From positions 62,001 to 126,000 of the forward strand of contig NZ_JAQQFR010000003.1 of assembly GCF_046025915.1 (NCBI RefSeq): 64,000 bases of DNA, given 5' to 3'. Below are positions 24,920 through 34,232 of the stretch, piece by piece. The notes under the pieces were generated by a model. The model searched no databases. It was not told the origin of the DNA and saw only the letters and a list, made by a program, of their open reading frames with translations. The stretch is from Herbaspirillum rhizosphaerae_A (GTDB taxonomy: Bacteria; Pseudomonadota; Gammaproteobacteria; Burkholderiales; Burkholderiaceae_D). Numbering within the stretch: position 1 is the stretch's first letter; every line of letters begins with the position of its first letter. Position numbers and translations under genes: made by a program.

Positions 24920-25850
24920 CACTATTCTGGCGCGCATACTCCTTGCGCTTCATCGTCAGATAATCTTCCTTATTCACCTCATGCAACTGGCGCGGATAGC
25001 GTTCGGTGGCGGCGAACCAGGTTTGCAGGCGTTGCTCCAATTGCTGTGCCGGCGTGGTTGCCAATCCGCTCAGATAGGCGTCAATGGCGAGGTAGTAACG
25101 CATGGTATTGCGCTCGACCGTGCCGCGCATGCCACCGACGTAGTTGGGTTTTCCGTCGCTGGATTTATCCACCACGGTGAAGCCGACCTTGTCGCTGCCG
25201 GCAGTCGCCAGATAGGCGCGCAAGGCGACACGGCTGGCGAAGCCGTAGGAGTAGGAATACATCAGGTGAATGAAGCTGCGGCCGTCGGCGGTGGGGATCG
25301 CTTCGAGCTGGATACGATAGTCGCGCGTGTCCAGCGGCCCCTTGTCGGCATTCAGGCGAATGTCAAAATAGTCATCGCTGCTGGTGTTTACCCGGTAGGC
25401 GAAGTCGAGCCGATAGGCGTCGTCCAGATCCTGACTGTTCTTCTTGCCGACGCGCATGCTGATTGTCGATGGATTTTGTCCAGGACCGGCACGGCAATAC
25501 TTGGTATTGAGATGCAGGATCAGGACGTCGCACCAGTGTGCCGGTGAAGTCAGGGAGCCGTGTACCTGTGCGAAAGGGTAGTCCACCACGGCATAGATGT
25601 CGCCTTTGATGGCGGAGGAACTTTCGGTTGAGTTCAGCGAGATCGGCCGGGAGAACTGGTTGTGCGCCAGTTGCGGTTGCAGGGATTGATATTTTTCTTG
25701 CAGGGCTGCAGCGCTGGTCGGTGCATCGGCAGCTACGGCATGTACGCAGGATAATGCCAGCCACAGAGCAAGTGGTACTGTCATCGCTATCGCGATGCAG
25801 CGTGAAAAAGAGGTTGGCGATAGCGATAGTTGGTCTTGAAAACGATACAT
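24903..25850 (-). CDS. Exported protein of unknown function
   Basis: 315 residues. The N-terminal 42 residues form a long signal sequence (IAIAMTVPLALWLALSCVHAVAA, cleavage near ADA); an internal ATG at residue 23 would give a shorter signal. The mature part is mixed alpha/beta, with the notable segments SPAHWCDVLILHLNTKYC (a cysteine pair) and FIHLMYSYSYGFASRVALRAYLATAG. It lies 71 bases after the phospholipase D lipoprotein gene on the same strand, so the two are likely co-expressed and may act together in the envelope. No family is recognised with confidence. Confidence 0.75.
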   Translation of the reverse strand: MYRFQDQLSLSPTSFSRCIAIAMTVPLALWLALSCVHAVAADAPTSAAALQEKYQSLQPQLAHNQFSRPISLNSTESSSAIKGDIYAVVDYPFAQVHGSLTSPAHWCDVLILHLNTKYCRAGPGQNPSTISMRVGKKNSQDLDDAYRLDFAYRVNTSSDDYFDIRLNADKGPLDTRDYRIQLEAIPTADGRSFIHLMYSYSYGFASRVALRAYLATAGSDKVGFTVVDKSSDGKPNYVGGMRGTVERNTMRYYLAIDAYLSGLATTPAQQLEQRLQTWFAATERYPRQLHEVNKEDYLTMKRKEYARQNSEKTPD

Positions 25851-25921
25851 GCATTATTCCTTGTTGCGTCGGCGGCGAGGTGAGGCGATGAAACCAGATG
25901 CGCCGGATTGCGTTTCAGTCG

Positions 25922-27352
25922 TTACAGCCAGCGCGCCCACAGACCCGCGCCGAATTCTTTCATGCGGTCGCTGATAGGACGGTCTTTCCACGCTTCAAGT
26001 GTGATCTCTTTCGATGCGGCGATGTCGCGGTCGAACATGGCCTGCATCTGCGCACTGAACTGCGGTCCCAGAATGACGGCATTGATCTCCTGGTTATAAA
26101 TGAAGCTGCGCCAGTCAAGGTTGGTCGAGCCGATGGTCGACCAGACGCCGTCAACCATTGCCGTCTTGGAATGCAAGAGCGCATCCTGGCGTTCGTAGAT
26201 CTTGATGCCGCCTTCCAGCAATTCGGTATAGAACGAGCGCGAGGCATACAGCACCAGCGCCGAGTCACTCTTGCTCGGCAATACCAGGCGCACGTCGACG
26301 CCGCGTTTCACCGCATCCTTCAAGGCATCGCGCAGTTGCGGATCAGGAATGAAGTAAGCGTTGGTCAGGTAGACCTTGGATTCGGCATGCTGGATAGCCG
26401 AGATGAAGGTTGCGTAGATCACGCTGTACGGATCGTCCGGCGAGCTGCCGATACCACGCACGATGTCGTTGCCCTGATTGGCGATCTTTGGGTAGTAGTT
26501 CTTCGCGGCCAGTTGAGGGCCGTGCTGCTTTTCCCATGTATCGATGAACAGCTTCTGAAACTCGGCGACGACAGGCCCATCCATGCGCACCTGCGTATCG
26601 CGCCATGGCACTTTGTTGGCATCATCATCTTGTTTCGGCTTGCGCTTGCGGAAAGAGCCGCTGGAATACACGCTGCTGATGTTGATGCCACCAACGAAGG
26701 CTGTTTTACCGTCGACGATCAGCAGCTTGCGGTGGTCGCGCTGATTGACTTCCCAGCCTTTGCGCGCTTGCGCCGGATTGACGGGATTGAATTCCAGCAC
26801 TTGCACCCCGGCGTCAATCAGCGGCTGAAAAAACTCGCGCGGCGTGTTGAGCGTGCCGACGCTGTCATACATCAGGTTGACTTGAACGCCATGTTTTTGC
26901 CGATCGATGAGAAGGTCGGCGAACTGCTTGCCGGTATCGTCGCTTTCAAAAATATAGGTTTCCATGTTGATGTGATCACGCGCCTCGCGGATGGCGGCAA
27001 ACATGGATGCGTAGGTCGCCGGGCCGTCGATCAGCAGCGTGACCTTGTTGCCCGCAACCAAAGGCGAACCGGTGACGGCTTCCTCGACAGCGAGGTGTTT
27101 CTCCAGAATCAGGTTGTCCTGATTGTCTTGCTTGTTATTCTTGAGTTTGTCGAGCGCGGCCTGGCTTTGTTCCGGCGTAAGGATGCCGCGTCCCCCTTTG
27201 ATCTGGATGACTTGGGCCGGCTGGCTGTCCATGTCCGGAACAATGCGCGGCAGCGAGCCGCAGCTGCTCAGCAGCAGCGGTACGGCCAGCATCAGCCAGC
27301 GCAGGCGGGTAGAGCAATGGTCGATGATGTCTCTGAGATTTTTTTGTTTCAT
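25922..27352 (-). CDS. Phospholipase D/cardiolipin synthase family lipoprotein
   Basis: 476 residues from ATG 27352, chosen because MKQKNLRDIIDHCSTRLRWLMLAVPLLLSSCGS gives a textbook lipoprotein signal with lipobox LSSC. Two HKD motifs are visible: HRKLLIVDGKTAFVGG in the first half and HSKTAMVDGVWSTIGSTNLD in the second. Both therefore carry the His and Lys of phospholipase D enzymes. It resembles ClsC-like cardiolipin synthases. Location would be outer-membrane or periplasm-facing, which is odd for phospholipid synthesis but seen in some homologues. The exported partner gene follows on the same strand. Confidence 0.88.
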   Translation of the reverse strand: MKQKNLRDIIDHCSTRLRWLMLAVPLLLSSCGSLPRIVPDMDSQPAQVIQIKGGRGILTPEQSQAALDKLKNNKQDNQDNLILEKHLAVEEAVTGSPLVAGNKVTLLIDGPATYASMFAAIREARDHINMETYIFESDDTGKQFADLLIDRQKHGVQVNLMYDSVGTLNTPREFFQPLIDAGVQVLEFNPVNPAQARKGWEVNQRDHRKLLIVDGKTAFVGGINISSVYSSGSFRKRKPKQDDDANKVPWRDTQVRMDGPVVAEFQKLFIDTWEKQHGPQLAAKNYYPKIANQGNDIVRGIGSSPDDPYSVIYATFISAIQHAESKVYLTNAYFIPDPQLRDALKDAVKRGVDVRLVLPSKSDSALVLYASRSFYTELLEGGIKIYERQDALLHSKTAMVDGVWSTIGSTNLDWRSFIYNQEINAVILGPQFSAQMQAMFDRDIAASKEITLEAWKDRPISDRMKEFGAGLWARWL

Positions 27353-27694
27353 CTTCACTATCCGGCAATACAAAATGACCGGCCTGGTCGGGGTAAGAAT
27401 GCCGTGGCGACGCTGAATGGATGCGCAGACGTGCGGCGTCGGAAAGGCAATGACAGGTCGAGTATATGCCGAGTTTTTGCCTGCTTGCGGGCGAAGGAGG
27501 GCGTTCCGGCTACGAATCGGCGGTGTCCTACAGCAAAAGGCGGCACCTGCTGACACGTTCTGGCGTGCCGGTGGGAAAGTGTTGCAACGCGCTGCAGGTT
27601 TACGTCGTGTTTACTGCCCGTGCCATTCTTTTTAGACGGGATTTATGGCAGCGTGACTAAGCTTGTTGCATGAAGACTCAACAAGAGGATGACT
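27353..27694. other. Divergent intergenic region, 342 bp
   Basis: Separates the phospholipase D lipoprotein from the rightward small gene. Apart from the inverted repeat at 27662-27685, nothing was recognised. Confidence 0.45.
27662..27685 (+). promoter_or_regulatory. Hairpin overlapping a ribosome binding site
   Basis: CTTGTTG and CAACAAG pair perfectly around ten bases. The right arm runs into AAGAGG, the ribosome binding site of the gene at 27695, so folding could limit translation. Confidence 0.45.
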
Positions 27695-28099
27695 ATGTAT
27701 CCGATGGTGTGGCGCAGGCGCTCGTCGCTGGTGAATAAATTGTTTTTCCCGGAAACCCTGCCTGCATTTTCTCCGGCGCCGACGCCGGTAAAGACGCCTT
27801 CCTGGCTTATGCCTGCATCGCCCCGACAGGCATCGTTACAGATGTCGCTACCTAAGCAACGCGAACGCATGATGCATATTACGGTGGAGAGAGAAGATGT
27901 CACGCACCTGCGGCAGGTCGTGATGCAAAGCTGCGGGCATTGCGTCTGCTTCATGCGCATGTCGCCGCTGGATCATGCGCGTCGCATGCAGCTGTGCCTG
28001 TGCATACAGGCAGAGGCGATACCGATGGTGATGGATGCCGTGATGTGGGCGCTGCCGCAGGCGGAGTTCAGCCTGCGGCAGGCAAAGACAAAAGTTTAG
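27695..28099 (+). CDS. Small protein with a ferredoxin-fold-like C-terminal half (134 aa)
   Basis: ATG 27695 is set by AAGAGG; an ATG two codons earlier is too close to it. The first 60 residues are basic and Pro/Ser-rich. From about 62 the sequence runs MHITVE, a helix, CVCFMRMSPL, RRMQLCLCIQ, a helix AIPMVMDAVMWALP and AEFSL. This is a strand-helix-strand-strand-helix-strand order like an ACT or ferredoxin fold (inference). A C-GHC motif (SCGHCVC) could be redox or metal active. Tail overlaps the converging reductase by four bases. Confidence 0.6.
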   Translation: MYPMVWRRRSSLVNKLFFPETLPAFSPAPTPVKTPSWLMPASPRQASLQMSLPKQRERMMHITVEREDVTHLRQVVMQSCGHCVCFMRMSPLDHARRMQLCLCIQAEAIPMVMDAVMWALPQAEFSLRQAKTKV

Positions 28100-30747
28100 T
28101 ACACGTCCCGGCGGTAGCGGCCTTGAGCGATCAGATCGTCCAAGGCTGCGTCGCCGAGGATGTCGGCAAGCGTGGCATCCACGCCCGCCGCCATGCCATC
28201 AAGGCTGCCGCAGACATACAGCACGGCGCCTTCTGCAATCCACGTTGTGAGCATGTCGGCGGCTTGGCGCAGTTTGTCTTGTACGTAGATGCGTTCCGCC
28301 TGATCGCGCGAGAAAGCCAGGTCGACGCGGCTGAGTATATCGGTTTGCATCCATTGCTCGATTTCGGCGCGATAGAGGAAGTCGTGTTCGCGCTTGCGTT
28401 CACCGAACAGCAACCAGTTGCGGCGCAGGCCGAGTTGCACGCGTGCGCGCAGATGGCTGCGCAGACCGGCGAGACCGGAGCCGTTGCCGATGAAGATGGC
28501 CGGCACTGGTTCCGGCGCCAGCGAGAAGCTGCTGTTTTCCAGGATGCGCATGTCGACGGCTGCACCTGGCTGCGTAGTTTCGGTCAGCCAGCCGGAGGCC
28601 ACGCCCAGACCGTCGTCATGTACCGCCTGACGCACCAGCAAGTGCAAGCGTCCATCCCGCGGAATCGAAGCGATGGAGTACTTGCGCGCAGCCAGGGTTT
28701 GCAAGCCGTCCGCCATTGCCTGTGCCGTGATGCCGGATGGCAGGTTGCCCGCCGCAGGCAAGATGCTGCGTGAAAGCGCGTCAGCCAGCGTGCGCGTCGT
28801 ACCTTGATGCTGAACTTGTGTCTTGCCGTCGAGCGCGGTACGAGAGAGGAAGAGATCGATCCGGTCATCTGCATGGCGCGGCAGGATTTCCACGAGTGCA
28901 CCGGATTGCCAATTCATATCTTTGCTCGACGGCGCGTCGAATTCCAGATGATAGATGCCGTGGCCGCAACTGCCTGCGTTAAGCAGTGTGCGGGTACGCA
29001 GCGTCCAGGCGCGATAGGCGACTTCCTGCATAGCCGGTGCGGAGATTTGTTCTTCCAGCGGTGCACCGCCGGTCAGCGCGCTCAGCTCGTGTTGCCATTT
29101 GGCCAGGCTCGCTGGTGCGTTGTTGTCGACTTCGATCATCGGGAAGAATGCCTCTGCACCCTGGCTACGCAGCCAGTGATCGAGCGTGTGGCCGAAGCCG
29201 CAGAACTTTTCGTAATGACGATCACCGAGCGCCAGCATGGCGTATTTCACGTGGCTTAAAGTGCTGCCTTGCTGATGTGCCAGTTGTTTGGCGAAGCGGC
29301 GCGCATTGTCGGGCGGTTCACCTTCGCCGAAGGTGCTGACCACGAACAGCACGCGATGGAAATGACGCAGACGTTCCGGATCCAGCGTCGCCAACGATTG
29401 GACGGTGACGGCGACGCCGGCTTTTTGCAATGCGGCTGCGGTATGCAGGGCGATGCGTTCGGCTTGACCGGCTTGCGTGGCATAGGCCAGCAGGACGGTT
29501 TCCTTGTTGCCGGTTGGTGTCGTGCCTGCAGCCGCAGTCTTGCTTTGATCGAGCAGTGCGCGTTCAGCGCGGACGGCGCGTTTTTTACGGCGGCGATCCA
29601 GATACAGCATCCATCCGGTGATGCCGAACAACGGCATGATCAGCGCGGCAATCGTCATGATGATGCGGCCTGGCAAGCCCCAGTAGGTGCCCATGTGCAG
29701 CGGATAGATCGCGCCGATGAAGCGGCCGCCGGTGCTCTTGTCGGCGAAGCGCTCATTAAGCTTGATCTCGCCGGTTTGTGGCAACACGTTCAGGCGGTTG
29801 CGCGCACGTTCGTGCGAGGCGTCCGGCAACAGGTAGTTGAACTGAACCGGCTGCGTGGTTTTCTCGGCAATGCGGATATTGACCAGCGTGTACGGCCCGG
29901 CTTCGCGCACGAACGTGTTCCAGGCCAGTGTGAGGTCGAGCGGGGCAGGTTCGGTTTTGTCGGCTTTGTCGGACTTCTCGGACTTATCTTTGTCCTTCTC
30001 CATGTTCATACCCATGCCTTTGGGTTTGTCGCGTTTGGCGTCTTTGGACTGAGGTGCGCGTACCGGTGTTTCCTGACCTGCCAGCGTAGTGACACCGGCT
30101 CTGAACCAGTCGAACGCCCAGAACATGCCGGTGGTCGTGAAGATCACGTACATCACCAACGCCCAGGTGCCGATCACCGAGTGCAGATTCCACAGGAAAG
30201 AACGGCCGGACAGGCCGAAGTCCAGCTTGAACCAGGCGCGCCAGTTCAGCGCGCGGCGCGGCCAGCGCATGTACAGGCCCGACAGCGCCAGGATCAACAA
30301 GCACATCGACAGGCTGCCGGCAACGATCTTGCCGGTGTCGGTCGGCAGCAGCAGCCAGCGATGGAAACGTTCGGTGAATTCGAAGAACTCGTTGCCTGCC
30401 AACGGTGGTAGCAGCGCGCCGGTATAAGGATCGACGTAGCGCATTTCACCGCGGCGCACACCCGGTGGCGGTGCGAAATTGATGCGCACGGAAGCACCCG
30501 GTTCGGTCGACGCGATCAGTACGGCAACGCGTTCGTGCGGCACTTCTGCGCGCAGGCGTTCGAGGATTTGCGGCGGCGTCAACGCGGCTTCCTGGCGTAC
30601 GGCGACATGGACGATGCCGGGATTGAGCCAGTCGGTAATTTCTTCACGGAAAGACAGGATGGCGCCGGTCACGCCGATGAACATCAGCACGGTGCCCGCA
30701 GTGATGCCGATGAACCAGTGGATCTGGAACCAGATTTTCTTGAACAT
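28096..30747 (-). CDS. PepSY membrane protein fused to flavodoxin and FAD/NAD(P)H reductase
   Basis: 883 residues. The N-terminal 390 residues form a PepSY-associated membrane unit with helices at about 10-35, 140-160, 190-215 and 360-385. A highly charged Lys/Asp/Met linker follows the third helix. Then comes a flavodoxin domain (VLLAYATQAGQAERIA, VVSTFGEGEPPDN), an FAD-binding region and a C-terminal NAD(P)H part (LYVCGSLDGMAAGVD). This is the sulfite-reductase-flavoprotein-like layout known from membrane ferric-siderophore reductases. A Fur-box-like site lies about 100 bases upstream, supporting an iron role. The start ATG 30747 follows GAGAAAAAC. Confidence 0.88.
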   Translation of the reverse strand: MFKKIWFQIHWFIGITAGTVLMFIGVTGAILSFREEITDWLNPGIVHVAVRQEAALTPPQILERLRAEVPHERVAVLIASTEPGASVRINFAPPPGVRRGEMRYVDPYTGALLPPLAGNEFFEFTERFHRWLLLPTDTGKIVAGSLSMCLLILALSGLYMRWPRRALNWRAWFKLDFGLSGRSFLWNLHSVIGTWALVMYVIFTTTGMFWAFDWFRAGVTTLAGQETPVRAPQSKDAKRDKPKGMGMNMEKDKDKSEKSDKADKTEPAPLDLTLAWNTFVREAGPYTLVNIRIAEKTTQPVQFNYLLPDASHERARNRLNVLPQTGEIKLNERFADKSTGGRFIGAIYPLHMGTYWGLPGRIIMTIAALIMPLFGITGWMLYLDRRRKKRAVRAERALLDQSKTAAAGTTPTGNKETVLLAYATQAGQAERIALHTAAALQKAGVAVTVQSLATLDPERLRHFHRVLFVVSTFGEGEPPDNARRFAKQLAHQQGSTLSHVKYAMLALGDRHYEKFCGFGHTLDHWLRSQGAEAFFPMIEVDNNAPASLAKWQHELSALTGGAPLEEQISAPAMQEVAYRAWTLRTRTLLNAGSCGHGIYHLEFDAPSSKDMNWQSGALVEILPRHADDRIDLFLSRTALDGKTQVQHQGTTRTLADALSRSILPAAGNLPSGITAQAMADGLQTLAARKYSIASIPRDGRLHLLVRQAVHDDGLGVASGWLTETTQPGAAVDMRILENSSFSLAPEPVPAIFIGNGSGLAGLRSHLRARVQLGLRRNWLLFGERKREHDFLYRAEIEQWMQTDILSRVDLAFSRDQAERIYVQDKLRQAADMLTTWIAEGAVLYVCGSLDGMAAGVDATLADILGDAALDDLIAQGRYRRDVY

Positions 30748-30849
30748 GTTTTTCTCATTAGCTGGCTGGCGGCGAGCTGAAACTGAAACAGCGGAGGAAA
30801 CCAGCGAGCGGAAGGCGTTTTGCTAAAGCGCTCTATTATAGATGATCAA

Positions 30850-30868
30850 GAGAATGAGAATTATTCCT
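30850..30868 (-). promoter_or_regulatory. Candidate Fur box
   Basis: GAGAATGAGAATTATTCCT agrees at 13 of 19 places, by eye, with the classical GATAATGATAATCATTATC. It lies upstream of the PepSY reductase gene. Fur would repress the reductase when iron is plentiful. Confidence 0.6.
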
Positions 30869-30900
30869 CAATGTATCCGGTATGTTGCAAAACAGCTGTT

Positions 30901-32058
30901 TCACGCGCTTGCGGTGTCTTTTTGCAACACCATGCTGGCCAGGATCATGGCGGCAACCAGCAAAGCCACCGGCAGCAGACCGTAATGCAACAGGAAACCA
31001 GCAATCTGCGTGCCGATACCCGACAGCGTCAAAGCAAGGAACATCAGGAAGCCGGACGCCAGGCTGGTCAGCGACTTCGGCACCGACAGCGCGCGCGTCA
31101 CTGTGGACGGGCCACGCAGACCGAGCCCGGCGCAGAACAGCATCCAGCAGAGGATCAGCGGCACAACGTGGTGTATTTCAACGATGCCCAGTGCGATCAG
31201 CCCGGCGACGGAAAACAACTGGACGATCGCGCCGGCTTTCATCAGTTTGTAGGTGCCGCAGCGATGCGCCATGGCGCCTGCGCGCGAGGCGGCAACGATG
31301 AAGGACGACACGCCGCAGACTTGCATTAATGCAAAGGTGCCGGGGCCGCGTCCGCTCCATTGTTCAATCAGATGCGGTGCGCTGGCAACAAAGGTGATCA
31401 ACGCGCCGAAGGTCAGTCCGTAGACGGTAGCGTCGCGCAGGAAAGCACGGTTTTGCAATAGGGCGGGATAGCTGATGGTTTCTTCGGGTGAATGCAATAT
31501 CTGCCGGCCCGGCACCAGCGCCAGGATGAAGGGCAGCAAGATCAGCGCCAGTATTGCCACCAGCCAGAAGTTGCTGCGCCATCCCGATACCAGCAGGATG
31601 CCGGTGCCGATCACCGGGGCGATGGCCGGGATGATCGATTCGGCGATGCTGACCCATGAAATTGCACGCACCGCATCGGCGTCGGTGAAGCGCCGCCGCA
31701 GCAACACCGGCACTACCACCGTTGCCGCACCTGCGCCGATGCCCTGAATCGTGCGATAAATGATCAGCGCATCGACATCCGAGGCCAGCGCGCAGGCGAC
31801 GCCGGTCGCGGCCAGTAAGGCGACGCCCGCCAGCAGCGTATTGCGCATGCCGAGTTTGTCCGCCACGGCGCCCCAGAACAATTGCGATAGCGCCAGTGCA
31901 ATCATGAAAGACGAAATCGTTGCCTGCACAGTCGGCACGTCGGTGCCGAGATCGTGCGCAAGATGCGGCAAAGCAGGCAGGTAGAGATCGGTCGCCAGCA
32001 TGCCGACGCCGGTCAGCGCGGCCAGGGGAATGATTTGCAGCAGAGGTGGACGGGACAT
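30901..32058 (-). CDS. Bcr/CflA family multidrug exporter (MFS)
   Basis: 385 residues and twelve predicted helices. It starts LLQIIPLAALTGVGMLATDLYLPALPHLA, the DMYLP-type signature of the Bcr/CflA group of drug:proton antiporters. GAVADKLGMRNTLL is the conserved loop between helices 2 and 3, and RTIQGIGAGAATVV follows in helix 4. Substrate unknown; family members export bicyclomycin, chloramphenicol or amino acids. The promoter side is unclear. Confidence 0.88.
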   Translation of the reverse strand: MSRPPLLQIIPLAALTGVGMLATDLYLPALPHLAHDLGTDVPTVQATISSFMIALALSQLFWGAVADKLGMRNTLLAGVALLAATGVACALASDVDALIIYRTIQGIGAGAATVVVPVLLRRRFTDADAVRAISWVSIAESIIPAIAPVIGTGILLVSGWRSNFWLVAILALILLPFILALVPGRQILHSPEETISYPALLQNRAFLRDATVYGLTFGALITFVASAPHLIEQWSGRGPGTFALMQVCGVSSFIVAASRAGAMAHRCGTYKLMKAGAIVQLFSVAGLIALGIVEIHHVVPLILCWMLFCAGLGLRGPSTVTRALSVPKSLTSLASGFLMFLALTLSGIGTQIAGFLLHYGLLPVALLVAAMILASMVLQKDTASA

Positions 32059-32264
32059 CAGCGAAACTCAGTGAAACTCAATCAGGCTCTTACGCTGGAA
32101 GACAGGCAGAGAGCGGAATAAGATGCAAATACGGGGCGCGGTCTCTGATCATGCAGTGGCTTGCCATGACAGGTAAGGGGTAATGCCTGATACCGCCGGA
32201 GATGCAACGCGAAGAACGGAGATGATACCACCCGCCGTTTTTCATTCTTGCAGTTTGGCGTCGG

Positions 32265-33128
32265 CTATTTGCCGACCATGGCGATAATGGCTTGCGCCAG
32301 TTCACCGCTGCCGTCGGCAAGTTTGTCGATGACATCCAGATGATGGCCGTCTGCAAGTTTGACTTGTTGAACAGGAAAGCCGGCGCCATGAAGCGCCAGC
32401 GCATACGCGTTTTTTTGCCGGTGAAACTCCGCCGACTCTGCGCCGCCTGCCGTCAGAATGACCGGCATTTTCGTTGCAGGCAGATGATGCAGCGGACTGT
32501 ATTGCTGCACTTGCGGCCCATCCAGCTGCAAGGTCTCATTGAGGTAGCACAGTCGTATCGGTTCCAGATCGTAGAGGCCGCTGACCCCGCACAATCCTTT
32601 GATCGCGTCCGTCGGCAGACCCGCGCTGTGCCAGTCGGTACTAGCCAGTTCAGCGGCAAGGTGGCCGCCGGCGGAATGGCCGAAGACATAAATGCGCTCG
32701 GCATCGAAGCCGAACGACGACGCTTGCCGGTACAACCAGGCGAATGCCGCACGCACGTCGGCAACGATTTCGGGGATGTCGACTTCCGGTGCGAGGCGAT
32801 AGTTGATCATGGTCACCGCGATGCCGGCTTGCCGGTAGGGCTCGGCGAGATGGCTGAAGTCGTTCTTGTCCAGCGAGCGCCAGTAGCCCCCATGCACAAA
32901 GACCAGCAGCGGCGCAGCAGCGTCGGCGACCGGGAAATAATCCAGAGTTTGCAGCCGGTGCGTGCCGTAGTGAAGATTGCTGCGCAACGGCGGGAGTCTG
33001 GTCAATTGCTGGCGATAGACGTCTGCCTGCTGATTCCAGCGGTCGAAGATATCCTGAAAACGCGGTATGCCGGAGCGCACGTTGTATTGCCGGTCCAACT
33101 GTTCGCGGTCGTAGTGCAGATAATGCAT
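32265..33128 (-). CDS. Alpha/beta hydrolase, arylformamidase/carboxylesterase type
   Basis: 287 residues with GGGAGACAGG before the ATG. It has the kynurenine-formamidase-like pattern: VFVHGGYWRSLDKNDF (oxyanion hole), FGHSAGGHLAAEL (nucleophile Ser) and a final GHHLDVIDKLADG with the catalytic His. MHYLHYDREQLDRQYN at the start is typical of this branch, which hydrolyses N-formylkynurenine or aryl esters. It starts 18 bases after the LysR gene on the same strand, so the two form an operon beside the homogentisate pathway. Kynurenine genes are not visible, so the true substrate is open. Confidence 0.85.
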   Translation of the reverse strand: MHYLHYDREQLDRQYNVRSGIPRFQDIFDRWNQQADVYRQQLTRLPPLRSNLHYGTHRLQTLDYFPVADAAAPLLVFVHGGYWRSLDKNDFSHLAEPYRQAGIAVTMINYRLAPEVDIPEIVADVRAAFAWLYRQASSFGFDAERIYVFGHSAGGHLAAELASTDWHSAGLPTDAIKGLCGVSGLYDLEPIRLCYLNETLQLDGPQVQQYSPLHHLPATKMPVILTAGGAESAEFHRQKNAYALALHGAGFPVQQVKLADGHHLDVIDKLADGSGELAQAIIAMVGK

Positions 33129-33146
33129 TCCTGTCTCCCAAGTATC

Positions 33147-34052
33147 TTATTCGGCAAAGTGCTCCGAGATGAACCCGCGTAGCCACACATTGCCTTCGTC
33201 CTGATTGAAGCGGCGATGCCAGAAGATGTTGGTCTGCAAGGACGGCAGGCGCAACGGCGGACGAATGTATTGTAGGTTGAACGGCTGCGCCGCGCTTTCG
33301 GCCAATTTTTGCGGCACCGTCACGATCAGGTCGGTGGTGCTGACAATGTACGGCACGGCGGTGAAGTGCGGCACGCGAAAATGCACGTTCGGCCGGATGC
33401 CCGCTTTTTCCAGATTCTGGTTGATGCGGTCGTAGGGGCTTTCCAGCGAGGACACCACAAGATGCCGGGCCGCCAGGAACTCCTTGATGGTGACCTTCTT
33501 GCCTGCCAGCGGATGACCCTGGCGAAACATGCTGACGTAGTTCTGGCGAAACAGGCGACGCTGATACAAGGCGCTCGACACATTGTCGAATGCGCCGATG
33601 GCGAGGTCGACGCGGCCCGACTCCATCTCGGTCTTCAGGTCAATCGTGCCGGCGCGCACCGTGCTGATCTGGATGCCTGGCGCCAGAAGGCTGCATTGTT
33701 CAATCAGCACCGGCATGAAATACACCTCGCCGACATCGGTCATGGCAATCGTGAAATGGCGTTCGCTCGTCGCAGGGGAAAACGCTTCCTGCCGGTTCAG
33801 CGCCTTGGAGACATGGAGCAGCGCCGACGCCACCGGTTCGGCCAATTGCTGGGCAAACGGCGTCGGCTGCATGCCTTGCGCCGTCCGCACGAAGAGGGCA
33901 TCGCCGAAGGTGCGACGCAGGCGCGCCAGTGCATTGCTGACCGCCGGCTGCGACAGATTCAGGCGGCGCGCTACGGAAGAGATTTGCCGGTCCTGGAAGA
34001 CTTCCTGAAATACCACCAGCAAATTGAGGTCGATATCTTTTGGTTCGATCAT
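33147..34052 (-). CDS. LysR family regulator of the homogentisate cluster
   Basis: 301 residues. HTH at about 8-65 (IDLNLLVVFQEVFQDRQISSVARRLNLSQPAVSNALARLRRTFGDALFVRT), of the NodD/LeuO-like branch. Effector domain from about 92. It is divergent from the transporter-hmgA-fahA-maiA genes, with an inverted repeat between them, and is the likely activator of the pathway. In many pseudomonads this pathway is governed by an IclR-type repressor instead. Confidence 0.9.
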   Translation of the reverse strand: MIEPKDIDLNLLVVFQEVFQDRQISSVARRLNLSQPAVSNALARLRRTFGDALFVRTAQGMQPTPFAQQLAEPVASALLHVSKALNRQEAFSPATSERHFTIAMTDVGEVYFMPVLIEQCSLLAPGIQISTVRAGTIDLKTEMESGRVDLAIGAFDNVSSALYQRRLFRQNYVSMFRQGHPLAGKKVTIKEFLAARHLVVSSLESPYDRINQNLEKAGIRPNVHFRVPHFTAVPYIVSTTDLIVTVPQKLAESAAQPFNLQYIRPPLRLPSLQTNIFWHRRFNQDEGNVWLRGFISEHFAE

Positions 34053-34099
34053 GTTTGAAGCATTCGTTCAGTATTGACGCTTTGATCACTATTCATCAT

Positions 34100-34118
34100 A
34101 TCAATGAACTACATTGAT
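34100..34118. promoter_or_regulatory. Candidate LysR operator ATCAATG-N5-CATTGAT
   Basis: Perfect 7-base arms that include a T-N11-A spacing, midway between the LysR gene and the transporter gene of the homogentisate cluster. Confidence 0.55.
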
Positions 34119-34232
34119 CCATTTATATCGTAAAAGTCGCATCATTGCACTACAGTCTTACACTAATAAAAAAGCGCTGCGTTGATATATAGATAAGCCG
34201 CGCGTATCCACAACCAATCTGGAGGAGCACAG

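Noticed and set aside
25898..27553. 551-codon frame antisense to the phospholipase D gene
   Set aside because: The opposite strand encodes both HKD motifs and a lipoprotein signal; this frame has no recognisable domain.
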